From the NCBI GenBank assembly GCA_033297075.1, contig MU858107.1, positions 126,819 through 190,818 on the forward strand: a DNA stretch of 64,000 nucleotides. The letters are read 5' to 3'. A program made the position numbers and the translations under genes. A model generated the notes under the pieces. It did no database searches. It had not been told where the DNA came from and saw only the letters and a list, made by a program, of their open reading frames with translations. Positions 34,604 through 44,963 of the stretch are shown here, in pieces (the stretch's first letter is position 1; every line of letters begins with the position of its first letter). This DNA comes from Rhypophila decipiens. Lineage: Eukaryota; Ascomycota; Sordariomycetes; Sordariales; Naviculisporaceae.

Positions 34604-35000
34604 ACATAATCACGCCATTTAGATTAAAAGTATATATGTCATAGAGTTTGAAAGGCAAAGTCAAATAATGTGTGAATTGATTGATAACTACGTTGTAAAT
34701 GCTACGAGAAGGTAGGTCGACCACTACAGTTCCCTGATACTCCTGCTGCTAACTTTTGATATCCTCCTGATGGACAAGTAGCGAATGACCGAATGAGACG
34801 CCTCCCCAAGCTATGATATGATGCTCCAATAAACAGAGACAACCAATCTGGTGGAACTAAGAAGTGAAGAAAGAAGAGACCAATCTGTCAGATCATGATG
34901 AATGATGAACAAGAGGAAAAAACCCTCCTCCGTGGTAACTGAGAATACCAATCTTGTTTCAAGAGAAAAAGAAGTCCGAAATCCCAAATCCCAAAACAGT
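34604..35000. other. Convergent 3' intergenic region
   Basis: About 400 bp, AT-rich, holding the 3' ends of HIS7 and the antizyme gene. Confidence 0.5.
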
Positions 35001-36160
35001 TCAAATCTCCATTCCCATGAACAACCACCTCTTGCTGACGACGTCCATGCCGCCAGACCAGAAATCCAAGGTGGTAGGCGAGAAGCCCGCCCACTGCAGT
35101 CCCTTCGTCAACGCCTTTGCCTCATCGGCGGGTATCATACGATCAATGCAGATCACCATGTGCGAGCAACTCAAGGGCCCATCGGCCAGTTCGATCAGCG
35201 CGACCAGACTGCGATAAGAGTTAGCACTTCATTCCAGAAACCGTGGAAAGATGGGATAGTACGTACGCCTTCTTCAGATCCCTCCCAAGCACGTGAGCAT
35301 CGAAAAAGACAAAGAGGGATTTGGTGTCCTCCCCCTGCCCAGACGACGAAGATACCAGATCCTCAGTCACGAACGCGCGGAAGCTCGAGCCGCCGGCGTA
35401 GTCCCATATCTCCAACCAGTCGGTGACCTCGTGCAGTCCACCACTGCCAGCGAATCGGGCGGGCTGTCTGCTGTTGACCCCGACTCCGTAGCTCGCCATA
35501 AGGGTTTTATCCGCCATGGGCGAGTCGTAATCGTCGGGTGGTGTCAACTGCTGGCTGGCGACTGACGGCGGGCTGGAGGAGGAACTGCTGAGTGATTCGT
35601 GATCCAGATCCATGCTATCATCGTCGCTGCTGCTGAAGCTGCTGCTGTTGGAATTGGTGTTGTAGCTGTTGTTGTAGCTGTTGTTGTAATAAGCACCCGC
35701 CAGGCCGGAGCGCTGCATCGCCGTGTCCCTCTCACCTTGGAACAAAGCGCGCAACATCTCACAAAAGAATCTCTCACATTCTTCCCTGATACGTAGTGCT
35801 GCCCCCCCTCGACGGAGCTGTCGAGAAGCATAGCCGTTGTTGTTGTTGCTCTCGGCAGCGGATCGACTACCGGCTCGTGACGAACTTTTAGGCGTCAGCG
35901 CGAGCTGGTTAGTCGAAGTGATGGCCGCGAGGGGGGGGCTTGACGGCGGAGATGGAAGTCCCGTTGAAGGGACCTCAGGAATACCACTCGGCCCCTGCAG
36001 CCCCCGTAGTGCAGTAGTGGAGCCCGGAGAGCGAGGTAGCCGAGGAGTCGACAAGATAGCAGCTGGCGAGGATGTTGGCCTGGCGGTGAGCAGAGGCGGC
36101 AACGTCCTCGCCGTAGCGATTACTACTACTACTATGGTTATTTTGTTTCATTGGCGCCAT
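35001..36160 (-). CDS. Ornithine decarboxylase antizyme (needs +1 frameshift)
   Basis: Reading frame 0 runs from ATG 36160 (MAPMKQNNHSSSSNRYGE) for 61 codons to TTGAAGAEWYS and stops at TGA 35977-35975. The +1 frame continues from 35976 (EVPSTGLPSPPSSP) to 35267, and after a 58-nt intron (35266-35209) to the stop at 35001. The shifted product has 366 aa. Conserved antizyme blocks lie in the C-terminal half: DWLEIWDYAGGSSFRAFV, SLFVFFDAHVLGRDLKKAL, CSHMVICIDRMI and GFSPTTLDFWSGG. Antizyme binds ornithine decarboxylase monomers, sends them to the proteasome and inhibits polyamine uptake. The shift is stimulated by polyamines, giving feedback. Between shift site and binding domain lies an Asn/Ser/Asp-rich stretch. 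An in-frame ATG at 36331 could extend frame 0, but homology begins at MAPMKQ. Gene callers will usually miss one of the two frames. Confidence 0.93.
35661..35690 (-). repeat. 12-nt tandem repeat encoding Asn-Asn-Ser-Tyr
   Basis: Two perfect 12-nt units and a partial third lie inside the antizyme gene, giving YNNSYNNSYN in the shifted frame. They belong to a longer Asn/Ser-rich, probably disordered linker. Confidence 0.75.
35975..35980 (-). promoter_or_regulatory. Programmed +1 ribosomal frameshift site (TCC TGA)
   Basis: The last sense codon of antizyme frame 0 is TCC (35980-35978), followed by TGA (35977-35975). Skipping the T lets translation continue as TCC GAG GTC in the +1 frame. TCC-TGA is the canonical antizyme slip site in animals and many fungi. 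The flanking peptide (GAEWYS before, EVPSTG after) also fits the antizyme family. Confidence 0.92.
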
Positions 36161-38373
36161 CTCTTCTGGTGTTGGATGCCACTTTGGTAGATTTCCTGGG
36201 TTTTTCTGGGTGAGAGGGTCCGCGAGGGATCGGCAGAGTTGGCAGTCGGGTGGATTGAGTGAGATAAAAACGCTCAACTCGGTTGAGATTTTGCTGGGTG
36301 CTGATTGATGGATTGATTGGATAACGGTCAAGAACAGGGTTGGGCGAGGATTCGAGAGTCGGCGACGACGGTTTAAAGTGGTGTGATTTTTCTAGGTTAA
36401 AGGTTTGTGTTAAAAGTGTATCGAGTCAAGGCAGGGCGGCTGGGGGTTGAAATACCTGTGATTGTGTGCTCTTTTTTGGGATGGCTGACGTTTGTGCTCA
36501 GGTTGAAGCGGAGAGAAATTCAAAGATAAGAGCCAAGGTGGAAGGATCCAGAGCCCGGGAATCACGCAAAACTGGGGTCTTTTACAACGGGCACGGACCA
36601 CGGGTGGCGGGGACTGTGGGGGCAAAAATCACGTGTGGATGATCTGGTCACTTCAATTGGTCTGTTTCGGGACTGGGCCGCTTCGGGCCAGAAGGAATTG
36701 GTAACCGAAACCTTTGCCCAGATGCCCAGCTTTCACTGCCTGAGTCCGTGAGAAATAGTTATCCACTGTTGACCAATTTCAGGGTTCAAGAAGTACACGT
36801 GTACACAGATTACTCATATTCGGCTTTTTGGATGATATGATTCATGTTGGTTGTTTCCAGAATCATTGCGATGTCTTCTCCTCGGAAGTGGGTCGGTGAA
36901 CCAACTCCGAGCTTTCAAAAAGTTTAGGGCAACAGAGACAGTGAGATGGTCTCCGACCCATTCTCAAACAGGATGCCGCAAATAGCCTTGACATGGCCAT
37001 CCCTAGTTTCCAAAGTCAAAAACGGTCCCATATCAAACAAAATCCCGCCCAAGATCAACAAATTGCCCGTTGCAATGGTCGATCTTGACCCGAGCGTAGA
37101 GCATAGAATTAGACCCTTGTCGAGTCTAATCAACGTGGAGAGTCAGTGAAATAAAGTTTTGATCTAACGTTTATAGCTGCTTCAAGACAGACCTTACCCA
37201 CAAAATGGCAAGCAACGGTTGCCGAGTCGTGTGGTATCGTGAAGGACCCAGTTATCTTCTCCAGGCCAGTACCTACCTATGTATCAGCGTGACTTCTTCT
37301 CATTGATCGGGCTCTGTTGTTCGGCCCCTCGGCCACAGGATATGAGTGACCTGTTAAAGCCGATTGGGCTGCCAGAACGGCACATGACTCTGTCTTTATT
37401 TCCACGATTTTGCTGGCCCCAAAGTCTCGAGCAATGATAAGTCGATGCTTGGTCCGAGTTATCACAAAGTTTGAAAGAGCATCTCACTTGTTATATTGGT
37501 TTCATCTAAAAGAACATGATACCCCTGGGATTCTCAAGTGGATGTATGATTTTAGATCGTGTTTCTTAAGCTGGTAAACCCAGACAAACTGGGCGACCCC
37601 GCTGTGACGCCAACTTTTCTGGGGCAGCGGACACGGCCCCGCACTTGACCGCCAGCGTGCATGAGATTGCCGTTATCGATAGTAGTGGTAGGCTTGGCGG
37701 TACAGCAGTATCAATCAGGTGGTTGCTCCTTCTGCCCATTTCATCCCAAATTGTTGAACCACGGGAACACAGTTCAGTTCCCTGTTTCTGTTTGAATGAG
37801 AATGCTAGGTCCCCTTCCGAATAACCGCTCATATTCTGACGATTCTTCCTTCACATTGTCTGCGCTGTAACCAATCCACTTCTGTTTTTGTCAAGTCTTT
37901 GCAGTCTTTGTTCTCCTTGCGACTCACCAGAACCACGGGCGGAACCTCATGATGCAACCGGGTGGTGGGGCCTCAGATTAAACGCAACGGGATGCCGGCA
38001 TATCTCATCAGTGCATGAGTAACTACTTCCCCTCCATCTCGCGCCACACGCCCAATCTCTCCGAGAGCTCCGGCTACCGGCCGTGGATGTGCCTTGGAGG
38101 AAAAGAAGCAAAAAAAAAAGAAAGAAAAACATCAACTCGTCTTCCATCGCGGTGTCCCTCTTCCGCAACAGAACTTCTGCTATTCTGTCGTGCTTCCCCT
38201 TCCCGTGCCCGGCTGAAAGGCTCCGGCTGTTGAGAATTTGTTTGCCCAAGTTCAGTCCCCGTTGTCTCCCTTTTCCCCCAAACCGTCTCCCTGGTTAGCC
38301 CATCGACTGTTTTCGCTGTAACATCCACAAGTCTCCTCCGTGACCACAGCCTCGAGGCTCAACCCGGCAAGCT
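36161..38373. other. Divergent intergenic region, 2.2 kb
   Basis: This region lies between the antizyme gene (minus) and the Yippee-type gene (plus). It probably contains both promoters and long 5' leaders. The 37.9-38.37 kb part is pyrimidine-rich, as fungal leaders often are. A 69-codon minus-strand frame at 36924-37133 is discussed under rejected items. Confidence 0.5.
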
Positions 38374-39573
38374 ATGTTCGGCCACAGTAACGCCCCGACC
38401 AGAACGGTCTCTGCGGAGGTCGAGGATGACGGCCCAACATTCCCACTCTTCCTCCTGCCGAGCTTTGGCTTCTCGTTCCGCCGTCAACGCCGACGCGCCT
38501 CTTCCTCTGCCCAATCTTCTTCCTCCCAGCCACGTCGGATTTCGAACGCGGATACCGACTCCGAATATTATGATAGTCTGAGCTCGGTACCCTCCTTGTC
38601 CAGTTCACCCGAGTCTGCTAGCGACTTTAGCCCAAGCAGCCCGAAAGGCTTCAAGTCCTTTTTCCCCGAACTGCCCAGTCTCAACCAGCTCCACTTGCTC
38701 AGCAGCGACAAGTCGGAAAAGAAGCCGGTCTCCCTTCCTTCTGACGGACCTCGTCTGTCCCGTATGCGACCCGACACCCTCCGGTGTAACACCTGCTCCA
38801 CCGATATCGCCTTTTGCTCCCAGATCGTGAGTAAGGGTTTCACAGGTCGCCATGGGCGTGCCTATCTCGTATCAGCGCCCTCAGCCAAAGCCACTACTAG
38901 CTGCCCGGCCTCCCCGCTGAACAAAAAGAACAATCCCAAGAGCACCAAAGCCGGTACCGACGCAGACTTGGTAAATATTCATGTTGGGCGCCCTGAGAAC
39001 CGGCAGCTCGTAACAGGCCAGCACGTGGTGGCCGACATCTCGTGTATCGTTTGCGGGTCCAAGCTCGGCTGGAAATACGTCGATGCTCGCGAACAGGCGC
39101 AGAAGTACAAAGTCGGCAAATTTATCCTCGAAACTCAGCGGGTCGTGGCGTTTCATTCGTGGGAGGATATCGACGAGGAAGACGAGTCAACCAATACACC
39201 AACACAGTCCCGTCAATCGGGGACTCATAACCTTAACCAAGCGAACCTAAACACCTTAAATGATTCCAATCATGGAGGAGGAAATCGTCAGTCAGCCCCA
39301 TTACCATCAAGCCCTTCGTCCTCCGAGTCCCAAGGTTCCCCATCAACCAGCACCACAGCCAGCAGGAACGCCAGCACGGGCAATATACCCCAGCATGTCG
39401 CTGCCCAAGAAGAAGCGATCGTGTTCGATTCGGAAGACGAGGATGAATGCGACGAGATCTTTGCCGGGGTCTGGGACGCCGAGGTAGTCGCCAAGCGTCG
39501 TCGTCACAAAGTTTCGAATATCCGGCGAAATGGTGGAAGCACTGCTGTCGTCGCCGCTGCAGGTGGTCCTTAA
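38374..39573 (+). CDS. Yippee-domain zinc-binding protein
   Basis: One exon, 399 aa. A disordered, Ser-rich and basic N-terminus (RRQRRRASSSAQSSSS, about 30-75) precedes a Yippee/Mis18-type zinc fold from about 128 to 265. The zinc ligands are visible as CNTC near residue 141 and CIVC near residue 227, followed by the signature GSKLGWKYVDAREQAQKYKVGKFILE. The N-terminal half of the fold has FCSQIVSKGFTGRHGRAYLV, the usual lead-in. The protein is longer than the 100-130 aa single-domain Yippee proteins because of an insert of about 35 residues between the zinc halves and an Asn/Ser/acidic C-terminal tail. The family is eukaryote-wide and linked to cell cycle, morphology and GID-type ubiquitin-ligase scaffolds (Moh1 in yeast); the function here is inferred only at that level. 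Confidence 0.9.
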   Translation: MFGHSNAPTRTVSAEVEDDGPTFPLFLLPSFGFSFRRQRRRASSSAQSSSSQPRRISNADTDSEYYDSLSSVPSLSSSPESASDFSPSSPKGFKSFFPELPSLNQLHLLSSDKSEKKPVSLPSDGPRLSRMRPDTLRCNTCSTDIAFCSQIVSKGFTGRHGRAYLVSAPSAKATTSCPASPLNKKNNPKSTKAGTDADLVNIHVGRPENRQLVTGQHVVADISCIVCGSKLGWKYVDAREQAQKYKVGKFILETQRVVAFHSWEDIDEEDESTNTPTQSRQSGTHNLNQANLNTLNDSNHGGGNRQSAPLPSSPSSSESQGSPSTSTTASRNASTGNIPQHVAAQEEAIVFDSEDEDECDEIFAGVWDAEVVAKRRRHKVSNIRRNGGSTAVVAAAGGP

Positions 39574-40950
39574 ATCTCGAATCCAAAGCAAGCCAGAAAC
39601 CAAAACCAAGTGGAACCAGCGTCGTTAAACTTTATATACCCTTTCGACTTTTTAAACTTTTTATTCAGGGTAACCCCTTTTCTGCCCGGTGAGCCGCGTT
39701 GAGCCGGGCTTGGCTCTCGGTGTACGAGTACCTACACAGGGATTCTCGCCAGTTTTTTCTCACGACCTGCCCGAATAATACACCCGTGGAGCCATTTACG
39801 TGAATCCTTCGTTCTTTTTCCTTCCATTGAAACATTGAACTGTTCTGAGAAGAAGAAGAGAAGAAAAAATCCTTCTTGAGTTGGTCTTTTGGACGTGCCA
39901 ATACTTTTGCCCCCCTGCCACCTCCCACTTTAGGAAGTCTGTTATGGTTTTTATATTACCCGCCATCTTCTCCCGTCTTGGTTACTCGATCGAGATTCCT
40001 TTCCCTTTTTACTTATTCAATTCCTCTCACTGGATTCGCCTTCCTTTTCCTCTTCTTTTCTTTTCCGAGGTGGACATACATCCTACCGCTCCACCATGTC
40101 AACACTAGCACTGTTTGCATATCTCCCTATCCTGGCGTTTGTTATATCGGCGTTCTTTTCCATCATCACTCTTGAATAATACCCAATGTTTCTTTCCACT
40201 GGTTATAAACGATAGGACATGGGTGGAGCATTAGGTTGGGTGGTTTAATAAGGGCGTGGATGGGAATGAGATAATGATAGTCGTGGCCGGTTCTTTAGCA
40301 TATGGAAGGATACCCAACGAGAGCATACACGATGAATGGCATTGATACCACTGGGAAAGACGCGGGGGCTGGTCTTTGGAGATACCACTGAGAGGTAATG
40401 ATTTGGCTTGCAACTAGCTCTGTTTGTCGTTTCCGTACATGGAAAGTAGCGCTGAATTCTTTAATGAAAATTAGAGAATAAAAATGACAAAAACTCAAGG
40501 CCCCCGAAGAGGCCCTGAGAAAAGCCTCTTGCGGCTTTTTCTTGGTACCGACACCCTCCCCGAGGTGCTGCAAGCTGAAGGGGGTATAGAGGAATGACTT
40601 TGGCCGCTCAACACCCAGAGGTTGGGCTATACTAGCCCAACTAGTCTCTACTGTCTACATTCCCTCTCGGTTGGAATCACTGCGTGAAGCCTGTGCTTAT
40701 AAAGCAGTGTCCAGTGGTGCTTAGCTAGGTTCCCAAGCGCTAAGATCTTTAACTGGCCAACGATTCGAGCAGAACTCTGCATGGGTCTGGATGTGGGAAG
40801 GATTACTTTGATATTGGTATTGGAGATGGGATGAAAGTTATCACTAATGTAAAGGTACTATGGGAATAATGCAATTTCCCCGGCCTGTCTCCCCCTTCAA
40901 GGTATCCATGTCCATGTTCCCGGTTCAGACCTCTCCAACTGATCCAGAGA
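39574..40950. other. Convergent 3' intergenic region, 1.4 kb
   Basis: T-rich stretches around 39.95-40.2 kb and only short frames. I see no gene. Confidence 0.5.
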
Positions 40951-42702
40951 TTACTCGTTGGTAGGCTCCTCAGCAACATAGTGCAGATAAGCACCCAACA
41001 ACTTGATACCCTCGATATAGTTCTTCTTGTCCAGCTTCTCGTTGATAGAGTGAGCACCGTCTGTCGAGCTACCCATGGGCAACAACAAGACATTCTTTCC
41101 CGTCGCCTGCTCAAAAGTGAGCGTAACAGGGATGCTTCCACCCTCACGCGTGAAATCGGGCTTGACGCCCCACACGCGCTCCGTCGCCTTGGCCGCCGCC
41201 GAGAAGTTCCAGTGGTTAGGGCTGGCGACCCACCACTTGCCTGTGTGCTGGGCGTACACCTTCATGGTGTTCTTGGAATTGAGCGTCTTGAAAAAGTCGT
41301 TGACGTGCTTGTAGACTGCCTCGTTGGTCTTGTCGATGTCCATGTCTGGGACGGTACGAATGGAGAACTTGCCAATAACCTTGGCGGGAATGACAGTCTT
41401 TGCTCCGGGAGCAGAGAAAGCGCCCTCAACACCGTGGACTGAAAGGGAAGGATATCTCCAGCGGGCCATAAGGGTAGCCTTCTTATCCTCAAAGATCGTC
41501 GTCTTGCTGCCGAGCGATTCTTGGAGGGTCTCCATCGTAAAGGCAATACCATCGTACAGAGTCTCCTCCTCTTTCGTTACGGGGGCGACCTGCTCCATGA
41601 TGCCCTTGATCTGGATCTTTCCGTCGGTATCGACCAGCGACGCGAGGATGCGAACCAAGTCGGTCATGGGTTCTTGAGCAGTGCCGCCAAAGACACCGCT
41701 ATGGAGATCCGCGCCTGGGCCGGAAACCTCGACGCTGTAGTAGTTGCACCCACGCAGACCGTAGGTCAGGCAGGGCTTCTCGGTACCCAGCCAGTAGTTG
41801 TCGCTAATGCAGACGGCATCGGCATCGGCAAAGTACTTCTTGCCTTCCTCATTAATGAGGTCGTCGAGACCCTCGGAGCCGTATTCCTCCATGCCCTCGA
41901 AGCACATGAGCAGGTTGACAGGGAAGTCGATCCCGGCCTTTTGGTGGGCCTCGATGGCGTTGAGCCAGCCGAGTACAGGTCCCTTGTCGTCTGTTGAACC
42001 ACGTCCGAGCATGCGGCCATCCTCTTTTACAGTAAGCTCGAAGGGCTCGGTGTCCCAGCCGTCCGACTTCTCTGCCGGCTGTACATCATAATGTCCATAA
42101 ACCAAGATCGTGCGCTTGTTCTTATCATTGCCATATCTCGCCAGGACGCAGGGCGGGAGTGTGAGGTCGGTGCCGGGCTGGGGGCCGAGCTCACGGAGCT
42201 CAACGGAAGCACCGAGCTTCTTCAGCTCGTCGGCGAGGAAATGGCCCATGCGGACGACATCGGGGCGGCGGGCAGCTTCGGACGAGATGGAGGGAATCGC
42301 AACCGCTTGGCGCAATCGTTCGATGAAGTGGTCGGACAGGCTGTCGACCTGCTCGAAGTAGCCGTCGAGTTGAGGGGCCATCTTGCGAGCTTGGTGTTGA
42401 CGGATATCTTCGCTGAGATAAGAGGGGCCGAAGCGTGATGAAGGCGGGGAAGACGAGGAGTAAGCTTTCCGATAACTTTTCTGGAGAGGAGTGCGGGAGG
42501 AACAGCTAAAGGATGGTGATGTGAGAACAGATGATCGAGCCAAACGAGAGGTAAATGGAAGTCTCCTTGACAGAGTCAATTGGGAAGGTCGGGAGAGCAA
42601 AGTGGGGGGCATTGGGTAAGCAAATTGCCTGCCAGTGGACAATTGGGCGGGAAGGTGGAAAGGAATGACCTGAGAAGGGCGTGTACGGGAGCGGGAGTCC
42701 AC
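40951..42702 (-). CDS. DUG1: Cys-Gly metallodipeptidase, M20 family (Dug1/CNDP2-like)
   Basis: An open frame of 583 aa from ATG 42702. The conserved enzyme starts at Met108 (MAPQLDGYFEQVD, ATG at 42381), giving 476 aa, which matches yeast Dug1 and human CNDP2. Metal and catalytic residues are present: His in LVYGHYDVQPA, Asp in GRGSTDDKGP, the Glu pair in CFEGMEEYGSEG, Asp in AVCISDNYW and His in STDGAHSINE. The enzyme cleaves Cys-Gly from glutathione turnover, using two Zn or Mn ions, in the cytosol. Residues 1-107 are rich in Arg, Ser and Leu without acidic residues (LSRRLPFTSRLARSS from Met31, ATG 42612), which looks like a mitochondrial presequence; alternative starts could give a mitochondrial and a cytosolic form. 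It is divergent from the P-loop kinase gene, with 294 bp between 42702 and 42997. Confidence 0.95.
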   Translation of the reverse strand: MDSRSRTRPSQVIPFHLPAQLSTGRQFAYPMPPTLLSRPSQLTLSRRLPFTSRLARSSVLTSPSFSCSSRTPLQKSYRKAYSSSSPPSSRFGPSYLSEDIRQHQARKMAPQLDGYFEQVDSLSDHFIERLRQAVAIPSISSEAARRPDVVRMGHFLADELKKLGASVELRELGPQPGTDLTLPPCVLARYGNDKNKRTILVYGHYDVQPAEKSDGWDTEPFELTVKEDGRMLGRGSTDDKGPVLGWLNAIEAHQKAGIDFPVNLLMCFEGMEEYGSEGLDDLINEEGKKYFADADAVCISDNYWLGTEKPCLTYGLRGCNYYSVEVSGPGADLHSGVFGGTAQEPMTDLVRILASLVDTDGKIQIKGIMEQVAPVTKEEETLYDGIAFTMETLQESLGSKTTIFEDKKATLMARWRYPSLSVHGVEGAFSAPGAKTVIPAKVIGKFSIRTVPDMDIDKTNEAVYKHVNDFFKTLNSKNTMKVYAQHTGKWWVASPNHWNFSAAAKATERVWGVKPDFTREGGSIPVTLTFEQATGKNVLLLPMGSSTDGAHSINEKLDKKNYIEGIKLLGAYLHYVAEEPTNE

Positions 42703-42996
42703 CAGTTTGCAGTGACGTTGCCTGGGTGGGTCAAGCTCTGTTGGTCTTGCTGCTTCGGGCTGGTGGTAGGGCGACCCGTACCCCGCAGTGCGCTTATTCT
42801 CGGACCCTCGGCAGTGGGGGAGTTCGCAGACTTCGGTCCCGTGAGGAGCATAATTCTCCGCCCGGACTTATATGCACGTATCCGAGTATCAGGACCTCCA
42901 TCATGGTAACAGTGAGTCACAACATTTTCAACCTGCAATAATAAGGCTGGTCAAGTCAGAATAGTCACTTGATCTTGGGTTTCCTCATCCTCAATT

Positions 42997-43611
42997 ATGG
43001 ATATCCTCGATAAACTTGAGCTGCCTCTGACGAGGACCGACCAAGACCCTTGCCAAATCGTGGTGATGACTTGTGGGATCGCAGGTAATTGGCATGCTTT
43101 ATTTACTGCACAATATACTTTGACTAAAGTATCATGTTCAATTTTAGGGGCTGGCAAGTCAACACTATCCAGAGCCATCGTGGCCCGCTATCCGAACTAC
43201 CAACGACTGTCTTGTGATTATCTGCTCCATGCCAAGCACGGCCTTTATCGCATTGACTATCCAGTTGAGAAACACGAACAATATCTTGACGAGGCAACCG
43301 AGCAGTTTGATTCGATTCTAGTGGACCTGTTAAGCAAGGGCGAAAAGGACATTGTGCTTGACAGATCGTTGTATGCGAGGGAAGATAGAGACTACTATAA
43401 GAAGCTAGTCGAGGAAAAAGGGGGAAGGTGGATCCTTGTTTACTTTCGGCCCGCTAGCAAAGAGTTGATATGGCAACGCATCCAGAACAGAAGAAAAGAG
43501 GGCATTGATGCAGATTGCGCGTTGGAAATTTCAGAGGAGCTGCTGGATCAATATTGGGATGGGTTTGAAATTCCAAGTGGAGAGGGCGAGATTGTTGTTG
43601 ATGTTACATAA
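42997..43611 (+). CDS. Small P-loop ATP-dependent kinase-like protein
   Basis: Two exons, 42997-43084 and 43148-43611, give 183 aa. The join creates a perfect Walker A motif, GIAGAGKST; without splicing the motif is split. The 63-nt intron (GTAATT...TTTTAG) is a multiple of three and has no stop, so unspliced mRNA would encode a 204-aa protein with a broken nucleotide site. Further features are the lid and acceptor region LSCDYLLHAKHGLY, an acidic Walker-B-like DIVLDRSLY, and WILVYFRPASKELIWQRI. The fold is that of AAA_33/adenylate-kinase-like small-molecule kinases, a group including polynucleotide kinase, gluconate kinase and zeta-type proteins. The substrate is unknown. Many fungal homologues of similar size are annotated simply as ATP/GTP-binding. 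The start is the first Met of MDILDKLELPLTRTD. Confidence 0.85.
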   Translation: MDILDKLELPLTRTDQDPCQIVVMTCGIAGNWHALFTAQYTLTKVSCSILGAGKSTLSRAIVARYPNYQRLSCDYLLHAKHGLYRIDYPVEKHEQYLDEATEQFDSILVDLLSKGEKDIVLDRSLYAREDRDYYKKLVEEKGGRWILVYFRPASKELIWQRIQNRRKEGIDADCALEISEELLDQYWDGFEIPSGEGEIVVDVT

Positions 43612-44963
43612 GGTAACCAGTGATCAGTTTGTCAGCTTCTCAGCTGGTCAATTCCATCATTCAAAACCCCACAGCCCTCGGCGAATTACTCAAGTCCAAG
43701 ATGAAAGTGAAACAAAAAAGCCCATCTTGCAGATTCGGATCTTGATTTAAAGTCCAAGATCTCAAAATATTGTGGCCAAACTCCAGATGCGGTGAAACGG
43801 GGGTGCTGGTCGGCGTCTCGACGGGCGGTGTGATTGGACGACCGCCAGAACGGCCACCCCCAAGACGTTTTCGAGCCCCTGAGAAATATCAACATATAGT
43901 TTGTAAGGCTGTTTTATCCAAATTGGAAGTTTCATCTGATCGATTAAAGCGGATTTCAGACGGCCCAGTTATGGGTTCCGTGGCCAGAGAGGAAGTCCTC
44001 CAAGATCTGCGGGCTTTGGGTACATACCGAGCGGCGCCCTTCCGAAACGTCCATTCAAACGATGTCAATCTCAGGGAAGAACGGTCGTCTCCCTTGTTAG
44101 CCCATCGACTATGAGCCCTCCAGTGAATGTCAGCCAAGAAGAGGATGCGATGGGTGTCACATTAGTTCAGCTTAGTGATTGATATGATCACAAAGAAGAC
44201 TCTGATCTAATTAGGAATTTCAGATTTTGAATGCTGGATCCGACAGCCCACAGCATCGACTCTTTTCAGGAGCATATCCCTTCTCGGAATGACAACAAGT
44301 GAGAGTCCCGTCTGCCTAAAGCTGGTGTTCAGATTTCATTACCCATTCGAGGCTTCGTTAACAAACAGATCCACGTAGCTGGCCTCAAATGTCGAGGCCC
44401 AGGGATCTGAGGCGGGGTCGTTAATGCATCACATTGATTGAGCCTCCGAGCTCAGAATGAGATCTTCAACTGTCGCTACTGATCGCGCCTAATCGCCAAC
44501 CAACTAAGCGCCAGGGGAAGGATGAGCCTCATTCCGGTCCGGGGACAAAGCTTCCATGTGCCATTCACCACTATTCTGGTGGTATGAAACTTCCATCCTT
44601 GCTTAACTAATTCGAACTTCCAAGGAACTATCTGAAGAACCCCATACGTCTCAACTATCTTGAAACGAAGACCAAGGTTCTTTCCCCCGAGTTGCTAAAT
44701 TTGCATTCTCGGACTGCGCCATGTCGATCTTGGGATGTACATCGTCGATATGAAGGCTCGTTCCCGAGCTCCCGGTCCTCTCCCAGCTAACGTGGTTCAT
44801 GGTGAAGTGTCAAACCCTTTCATCAGCTTCCTGCCTTCTCTCTTCTAGCCGGACTCCATTTGAAAATCAGCCCTTCCCCATAGCATGACGGCGTCGATGG
44901 TCGACACAGAGATACGTTGAATTCCTCTGGCACAGTTGTTCCACGTCTCATGCCCTCGCCGCG
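43612..44963. other. Intergenic, 1.35 kb
   Basis: The promoter side of coiled-coil gene A. Short frames only, none supported. Confidence 0.5.

Noticed and set aside
36924..37133. Minus-strand 69-codon frame with a GNLLILGGILF-type segment faintly like a Got1 membrane protein
   Set aside because: The resemblance is limited to a hydrophobic run; no flanking exons complete the family, and hydrophobic matches arise easily by chance.
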